From: Candidatus Jordarchaeum madagascarense
GTDB taxonomy: Archaea; Asgardarchaeota; Jordiarchaeia; Jordiarchaeales; Jordiarchaeaceae
Direction of reading: 5' to 3'
Length of the DNA stretch: 11,292 bases
Assembly (NCBI GenBank): GCA_019056875.1
Contig: DXJA01000406.1
Location: 1 to 11,292, forward strand
Part shown: piece by piece, positions 7,190-11,292 of the stretch
Position numbering within the stretch: position 1 is the stretch's first letter
Layout of the letters: the number at the start of each line of letters is the position of its first letter
Notes under the pieces: model-generated
The model's input: the letters and a program-made list of their open reading frames with translations, nothing else
The model's database searches: none
What the model was told of the DNA's origin: nothing
Position numbers and translations under genes: made by a program

Positions 7190-7197
7190 TTTATAAA
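7190..7197 (-). promoter_or_regulatory. TATA box of the GRE operon
   Basis: TTTATAAA lies about 45 bases upstream of the GTG start. With archaeal spacing, transcription would begin near 7167 and give a leader of about 20 bases that contains the ribosome site. This is a good geometric fit. Confidence 0.6.
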
Positions 7198-7217
7198 TTT
7201 ACAATACCCAAATTCAC

Positions 7218-7225
7218 TTATATAG
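7218..7225 (+). promoter_or_regulatory. TATA box of the + strand two-gene operon
   Basis: TTATATAG precedes the small-protein gene and predicts a transcription start near 7250. It lies about 20 bases from the opposing TATA box, so the two promoters are back to back and probably influence each other. Confidence 0.5.
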
Positions 7226-7234
7226 TTTAGTTAC

Positions 7235-7249
7235 GAAAGTTATACTTTC
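7235..7249. promoter_or_regulatory. 15-bp inverted repeat, candidate operator
   Basis: GAAAGT-TAT-ACTTTC is a perfect 6-bp inverted repeat around three bases. It lies between the plus-strand TATA box and the predicted transcription start, where a bound repressor would block initiation. It contains the second copy of the 10-bp repeat. No regulator gene is recognisable in the window. Confidence 0.4.
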
Positions 7250-7308
7250 AATTTGACCAACAGCCTACCAAAATAAAAATAATGCAAGCACATGGAAGGA
7301 AGGAAGCT

Positions 7309-7719
7309 ATGACTACGCCTGAAACCCCAAATACGGGTAATATGATTGAAATCGTGGAGCTGAATCTTGGTAATTGGAAACCGTTAGCAGTAGTCATCAT
7401 TGATATTAACCGAAAGGTTTGGAATCAAAGGGGAGAAATTCCCCCAGAGGTTTTTGATTACTATGAAAAGTTCCCTTTAGCTGAAATGCATGTGGGGGAT
7501 AGTGTACATAACAATAGTACTTTTCTTATGAAGGTCACGGAGAAAACTGGTGTTATAATAGAGATGGAAAGTTTGCATGTAGCTAGGCTTGCGGCGATTA
7601 ACCTTCGAGGAAGAATAAACGCGCTATCAGAATTTTACAAATTAGAAGAATTCGTACAGGAAGAAAAAGAGTCAACAAAATTTAATGATGCTTCGAAATT
7701 AGAAAGGAGGATGTGGTAG
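7309..7719 (+). CDS. Small soluble protein, possibly roadblock-like
   Basis: I do not recognise this protein with confidence. From ATG 7309 it has 136 residues. The predicted pattern is a strand-turn-strand (LAVVIIDINRKVWNQRG), a helix (PPEVFDYYEKF), two strands (TFLMKVTEKTGVIIEME), a long helix (VARLAAINLRGRINALSEF) and a charged tail. That order resembles part of the roadblock/LC7 fold, known in archaea beside small GTPases, but no decisive motif supports it. There is no signal peptide or membrane helix. The purine-rich GGAAGGAAGGAAG directly before ATG 7309 favours this start over an in-frame ATG at 7282, which lacks a ribosome site. It overlaps the next gene, so translation is probably coupled and the two products may work together. 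Confidence 0.7.
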   Translation: MTTPETPNTGNMIEIVELNLGNWKPLAVVIIDINRKVWNQRGEIPPEVFDYYEKFPLAEMHVGDSVHNNSTFLMKVTEKTGVIIEMESLHVARLAAINLRGRINALSEFYKLEEFVQEEKESTKFNDASKLERRMW

Positions 7720-8537
7720 TTTTGGAACTTGACGCAATGCTATACTTTGTGGTTTTTGTTCTCTCACTATCTATTACAGTATATCTTGTTCACTTTTACA
7801 TTAAAAATAGAGAGAGACTTACTATACTACTCATCGGGTTTTTCCTCTATTATTCAGCTGCGCACTTCGTCGTTGTTATGTCTTTGTCGGGCTTTTTTGA
7901 AATGAGTAGCCTTCAAATTCTGATGTTTCTGTCTTTGATTAACTCCACTATGCTGTTACTCATCGCTATAGCTATGTTAGAACTTAGAGAGCTTTATGCT
8001 GTTGCCCCGGCTCTCGCCGTGCTAGGGATTACCCACGCCTCAGTAGTGGATTCTTCCACATCAGTGATAGTAGGGGGGACACAGTTTCTTTCATACAGTT
8101 TGACCGGGCAGATTATAGGAAATCCGTTATACTTGTATTTAAAAAGTGCAATGCCAATCTCTCTCAGAGACATATCTCCTATACTCATTGCTTATTTTGA
8201 CCCTCTCTCAGTGATCATACCCAATTCTGCCAAGATGATTCTGATCATGTATCTTGTTATAGCTTCGGTTCCAGCGGCTATATTGTTCTATGCTCTGGCT
8301 TGGAGGAATAAAAGCGGAAAATCCCTGGGATTTGCTTTAGGCATCACCATACTAGACATGCTCGGTGCAACTAGTATACACATAGGAGCTATTCACGCGT
8401 TCTTTACATTAGTAGCAACAGCGTTCTTTGCACTAGGCGTATTTGGACTGCTGGATAAATATTTGTTACATAGGAAAGAATCTCAACAAGCCATAGTGAG
8501 AGAGAAAACTAGAATGGGTGTAAAGAAAAAAGAGTAA
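7713..8537 (+). CDS. Unrecognised multi-pass membrane protein
   Basis: This is a protein of up to 274 residues with about seven hydrophobic segments. The first three run at about 9-30, 36-58 and 67-89, with further ones at about 93-112, 171-195 and 203-245. It ends in a basic cytosolic tail (HRKESQQ...RMGVKKKE). The loops at 113-165 hold no motif I recognise. Transport, sensing and structural roles are all possible, and I assign none. The start is uncertain. GTG at 7713 overlaps the previous stop but is only 2 bases from GGAGG (7706-7710). In-frame TTG at 7722 has an 11-base gap and ATG at 7737 a longer one. The overlap with the preceding gene indicates a coupled operon. Confidence 0.75.
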   Translation: MVVLELDAMLYFVVFVLSLSITVYLVHFYIKNRERLTILLIGFFLYYSAAHFVVVMSLSGFFEMSSLQILMFLSLINSTMLLLIAIAMLELRELYAVAPALAVLGITHASVVDSSTSVIVGGTQFLSYSLTGQIIGNPLYLYLKSAMPISLRDISPILIAYFDPLSVIIPNSAKMILIMYLVIASVPAAILFYALAWRNKSGKSLGFALGITILDMLGATSIHIGAIHAFFTLVATAFFALGVFGLLDKYLLHRKESQQAIVREKTRMGVKKKE

Positions 8538-8544
8538 TCTCCAC

Positions 8545-8557
8545 TTTTTATTTTTTT
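8545..8557 (+). terminator. Oligo-T terminator of the membrane-protein operon
   Basis: TTTTTATTTTTTT begins 7 bases after the TAA of the membrane-protein gene. It is a typical archaeal U-tract end with no clear hairpin. Confidence 0.55.
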
Positions 8558-8620
8558 GACTTCTTCCGATTTATGATATGAATAAAAAAAGTTAAATTTT
8601 TTCTAAAATTTATCTTTAAT

Positions 8621-8698
8621 TTTTTATAAATTTATCAAGTTCTTTTTTCAAGTTTATTTTAAATCTATTTCAAATTTTTATAAATTTATTAAAGTTCT
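8621..8698. repeat. AT-rich imperfect direct repeats in the 8538-8809 gap
   Basis: TTTTTATAAATTTAT occurs at 8621-8635 and 8675-8689, each followed by a variant of YAAGTTCT. The repeats lie in a 272-base gene-free, very AT-rich gap between convergent genes. ATAAATTTAT is itself palindromic. I see no ORF or RNA gene in the gap. The repeats may be simple AT drift or stacked termination signals. Confidence 0.5.
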
Positions 8699-8755
8699 CT
8701 AACTTTTTTAAGAGATGATTTTGTCCCATAATTCTATTTTTTAGGAGCCTATGAG

Positions 8756-8764
8756 AAAAAAAAA
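8756..8764 (-). terminator. Oligo-T terminator of the flavoenzyme gene
   Basis: Nine consecutive T on the minus strand lie about 46 bases beyond the stop codon at 8810, preceded by another T-rich run (CTTTTTC). This fits U-tract termination. Confidence 0.45.
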
Positions 8765-8809
8765 TGGGTAGAAAAAGAGTTAAAAGACCCTTGAGCTAAG
8801 TTAGAAATG

Positions 8810-10729
8810 CTAAATTTTCCTAGCAATTTCGGCTGCGCCGTGCACTGCGTCCATTATTTTTCCGCGCTCTATTGCATCACCCACAGCGTAAATCTCTGAT
8901 ATTTTACTTTTTAAATTCTCAAAAAGAATTCTGTTTGGCTCCGTTCCTAGAGCAACAACCACAGTATCCGCTTTTTCCAGAATTTTTTGTCCCTCTTTCT
9001 CGAAGACCGCTCCTTCATTGGTGACTTCAATAACCGTGGCAAGCGTTATCAGTTTTCCACCGAATTCAGCGAACTTGTGTCTAACGTAGTAGTTGAAAGC
9101 GGGAATCATCTCAGTAGCCACCCTTTTTCTCTGCTCAATTATGCTTACCTTTTTGCCCTGTTCAGCAAGATGATAGCCAAGCTCAAGGCCAATCTCCCCA
9201 CCGCCAAGAATAACAACTGTTTCACCCACTTGAGCCTTATCTGCCAAGACATCAGTAGCAAGAACAACATTATCTCCTTTAATACCCGGTATGTTGGGAA
9301 TAACTGTGCTTGAACCCGTTGCAATACACACCACATCTGGATCAAGGTCGTCAATCACGGATTCGCTGATTTCCTCTCCCAAATGGACATCGACTCCAAG
9401 TCTTTCAAGTTCATGCCTGAAGTAGGGAACTATGTTTTTTAACTCATACTTATAGGAAGGCACTGAGGCTAGCAAAACTTGTCCACCGAGTTCATTATTC
9501 TTCTCATAGAGTGAGACGTGGTGTCCTCTTAATGCTGCTACTCTCGCGAATTCCATCCCTCCCACTCCGCCACCAACTACCAGTACCCTCTTGGGTTTTT
9601 CAGCAGGCTTAATTCGGAATTCTTCCTCTCTTCCCACTGCCGCATTTAGAATACAGGTCACCGATTTGAGAAATAGAAGCATATTTAAGCATCCCTCATT
9701 ACAAGCGATGCAAGGCCTTATCTCCTCCAGCCTGTCCTCCATAGCCTTCTTGGGAAGTTCGGGATCAGTTATCAGAGCTCTGCCCATTGAAACTAGGTCT
9801 GCCTGACCTTTTTCCAAGATTTCCTCTGCGAGTTTAACTTTGTTTATTCTGCCAACAGCGATGATGGGAATATCCACAACCTCTTTTATTCCTTGGGCTA
9901 GGGTTACCATGAATCCTCTGGGCAACCACATGGGTGCTGTTGACTCTCCATACTCCGAGTCGTAGATTCCTCCCGAAACGTGAATCGCATCGACCCCCGC
10001 CTTTTCAACCACTTGCGCAATTCTCTTAGCCTCTTGCAGGGTTATACCGCCCTCAAAATAGTCATCCCCATTCATCCTACAAATGATGGGAAACTCTTTC
10101 CCCACTTTCTTCCTAATCCTTTGAACTATATCCACCAAGAATCTTGTCCTACCCTCAAAATGCCCACCATACTTGTCCTTCCGTAGATTCGTTAACGGAG
10201 ATAAAAACTGGTTAATCAAATAACCATGGGCAGCATGTATCTCTACAGCGTCAAATCCCGCATCCTTTATCCTTCTGGCGGCCTCACCGAAAGCTTCAAT
10301 TGTTTCTTCTATTTCCTCAAGAGTCATGGGGCGAGGGGGCTCCCTAACCAGCATGCAGGGAACATCTGAGGCGGAAATGGGTTGGGTTCCAATAATCATG
10401 GATGAAACCTGTCTTCCGGCGTGAAAGAGCTGAATCGCTGCTCTGGCTCCCTCCGCTTGGATGGCTTTAGCGAGTCGGCTCAAACCCGGAATCTTATCAT
10501 CATCGATGAGACTCATCTGCATATTTGAACCCTTACCCAGAGGGTGAACATAGGCTCCTTCAACGATAACTAGACCCACGCCACCCCGTGCACGCTCCCT
10601 ATAATAATCTATGGCGCGCTGGGTTACCGAACCATCCTCAGCCGCAAAATTAGTGCCCATAGGCGGCATTACCAACCGGTTCCTAAGCTCCACATTTCCT
10701 ATATTAACGGGTTCAAACAACTTGACCAT
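8810..10729 (-). CDS. FMN/Fe-S/FAD oxidoreductase, 2,4-dienoyl-CoA reductase (FadH)/OYE-like
   Basis: The 639-residue product has three parts. An OYE-type FMN barrel (about 1-335) carries the catalytic HAAHGYL motif with His165, His168 and Tyr170, close to the YqjM arrangement. A [4Fe-4S] site follows: Cys340-x2-Cys343-x3-Cys347-x11-Cys359, the same spacing as FadH. The rest is an FAD/NAD(P) module with two GxGxxG folds (about 386 and 508) and the closing YAVGDA. The family includes 2,4-dienoyl-CoA reductase, enoate reductases, trimethylamine dehydrogenase and bile-acid enzymes. Electrons pass from NAD(P)H through FAD and Fe-S to FMN, which reduces a C=C bond. The exact substrate is unknown. 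I start at ATG 10729 (MVKLFEPVNIG), the family's usual beginning; an open GTG extension to 10741 adds four residues with no better ribosome site. The gene stands alone on its own promoter. Confidence 0.92.
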   Translation of the reverse strand: MVKLFEPVNIGNVELRNRLVMPPMGTNFAAEDGSVTQRAIDYYRERARGGVGLVIVEGAYVHPLGKGSNMQMSLIDDDKIPGLSRLAKAIQAEGARAAIQLFHAGRQVSSMIIGTQPISASDVPCMLVREPPRPMTLEEIEETIEAFGEAARRIKDAGFDAVEIHAAHGYLINQFLSPLTNLRKDKYGGHFEGRTRFLVDIVQRIRKKVGKEFPIICRMNGDDYFEGGITLQEAKRIAQVVEKAGVDAIHVSGGIYDSEYGESTAPMWLPRGFMVTLAQGIKEVVDIPIIAVGRINKVKLAEEILEKGQADLVSMGRALITDPELPKKAMEDRLEEIRPCIACNEGCLNMLLFLKSVTCILNAAVGREEEFRIKPAEKPKRVLVVGGGVGGMEFARVAALRGHHVSLYEKNNELGGQVLLASVPSYKYELKNIVPYFRHELERLGVDVHLGEEISESVIDDLDPDVVCIATGSSTVIPNIPGIKGDNVVLATDVLADKAQVGETVVILGGGEIGLELGYHLAEQGKKVSIIEQRKRVATEMIPAFNYYVRHKFAEFGGKLITLATVIEVTNEGAVFEKEGQKILEKADTVVVALGTEPNRILFENLKSKISEIYAVGDAIERGKIMDAVHGAAEIARKI

Positions 10730-10742
10730 TACACACACCACT

Positions 10743-10757
10743 TTATAAAATTAAAAT
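10743..10757 (-). promoter_or_regulatory. Possible TATA region of the flavoenzyme gene
   Basis: The minus strand reads ATTTTAATTTTATAA just 14-28 bases before ATG 10729. With normal TATA spacing the transcript would start at or very near the ATG, suggesting a leaderless mRNA. A more distal TATA (gaatatatac, near 10835-10844) is an alternative. Confidence 0.3.
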
Positions 10758-10911
10758 ACTGATTCTATACGTTTTTGAAGAATCAGAAGGAAACTCGGAT
10801 TATACCAACTTCTCTCTCCAATCACTATATTCTTTCGTATATATTCTTTATGTTATATTCTAGTACTTCGGAATCTTAGTTTTATTTTGGGATATCGCTC
10901 TTTTTTAATTT

Positions 10912-11182
10912 ATGAAGAAAACAACGGATCAGATTTGGGTTCAAACCTGCTCCCCCCACACTGGCTCCTCTCCTCACATTCACACTCCTATACTTGGCCC
11001 ACCTCCACCTTCTCTTGCACCCTCCCCTCAAACCGAGAGCTGAGGCTACACCAAACAGCTACAAGGCCTTTGCAGTCAGCACGATACTAGCTTGGCTGTT
11101 AACTCTGCTGCTTGAGTTGCTCCCCTTTAAGACATCTGCAAACCAACCAAGAAAAGCTCAAAAACCTCAAGTTTCCGAATGA
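10912..11182 (+). other. Possible frameshifted small membrane-protein gene
   Basis: No confident gene lies in 10742-11292. One frame is open from 10916 to the TGA at 11180-11182. It reads as two hydrophobic segments (LAPLLTFTLLYLAHLHLLL and VSTILAWLLTLLLELLPF) separated by a polar KPRAEATPNSYK and ended by a basic tail, but it has no ATG. An ATG at 10912 (MKKTTDQIWVQTCSP) is in another frame and could join it by a one-base change at the run of six C at 10952-10957. There is no clear ribosome site. The segment is markedly C-rich compared with its AT-rich surroundings, so the leucines may be a composition artefact. A 25-residue ORF overlaps the TGA (ATG 11179). Confidence 0.25.
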
Positions 11183-11247
11183 ATCATACCGCTACAAAAA
11201 CATTGCGAAGGCAATTATCCTTGAGTGGCATAATTGCAGTTGCACTG

Positions 11248-11267
11248 ATTTTATAAATTTATAAAAT
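11248..11267. repeat. 20-bp perfect AT palindrome
   Basis: ATTTTATAAATTTATAAAAT equals its own reverse complement. It contains TATA-like cores on both strands and shares ATAAATTTAT with the repeats at 8621-8689. It lies at the window edge, so the gene it might serve cannot be seen. Confidence 0.5.
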
Positions 11268-11292
11268 TAAATATTTACACCTCTTTTATCAT

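Larger units (their letters stand above)
7157..7248. repeat. 10-bp direct repeat shared by divergent promoters
   Basis: GTTATACTTT occurs at 7157-7166 and again at 7239-7248. Each copy falls at the place where transcription should start: about 24 bases downstream of the minus-strand TATA box for the first, and about 22 bases downstream of the plus-strand TATA box for the second. This may be a half-site for one regulator acting on both transcripts. Function is inferred. Confidence 0.4.

Noticed and set aside
8987..9313. Plus-strand open frame of 108 residues inside the flavoenzyme gene
   Set aside because: It is antisense to the conserved FAD/NAD(P) domain, with no domain or ribosome site.
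10932..10950. tRNA-like T-loop sequence ggttcaaacc
   Set aside because: The flanking bases do not form a five-pair T stem, and no acceptor, D or anticodon arms can be found around it.

Overview
The window looks archaeal. Its genes are preceded by TATA-like boxes and purine-rich Shine-Dalgarno sites and followed by oligo-T tracts. Its protein types (a zinc ribbon fused to a RING/PHD-like finger, a NosD-type beta-helix surface protein, a glycyl radical enzyme with a three-cluster activase, and a FadH/OYE-like flavoenzyme with an Fe-S cluster) fit a strictly anaerobic archaeon. A Bathyarchaeia-like lineage is my guess. That assignment is inference, because there is no rRNA or other marker gene here.

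Region 1 (1-3173, + strand) holds three related units in tandem. Each ends in the same module: a short zinc ribbon (CxxC...CxxC) followed by a cross-brace zinc finger with ligand order C4-H2-C2. Unit 1 is broken in its finger by two indels. Unit 2 is an intact 121-residue protein with one membrane helix. Unit 3 is a 643-residue protein with a large extracellular beta-helix, a C-terminal membrane helix and the same module on the predicted cytosolic side. Similar promoter blocks precede all three, so the cluster probably arose by tandem duplication. A membrane receptor carrying a RING-like tail beside a small membrane-anchored paralogue is the most unusual content of the window.

Region 2 (3346-7145, - strand) is a compact operon: a glycyl radical enzyme, its radical-SAM activating enzyme, and a small PNPOx-like split-barrel flavoprotein. 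It has a TATA box and strong ribosome site upstream and a hairpin/oligo-T terminator downstream. The GRE has the Cys-x-Glu active site and the glycyl radical loop. Its substrate cannot be read from sequence.

Region 3 (7146-8537) starts with a divergent promoter containing a 15-bp inverted repeat and a 10-bp sequence repeated near both predicted transcription starts. It continues with a + strand pair: a small soluble protein (possibly roadblock-like) overlapping an unrecognised multi-pass membrane protein.

Region 4 (8538-10741) has an AT-rich gap and then, on the - strand, a three-domain flavin/Fe-S/NAD(P) oxidoreductase of the 2,4-dienoyl-CoA reductase/OYE family. It may handle unsaturated products of anaerobic metabolism, but nothing ties it directly to the GRE operon. 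The last 550 bases hold no confident gene, only a possible frameshifted small membrane-protein ORF and a 20-bp AT palindrome.
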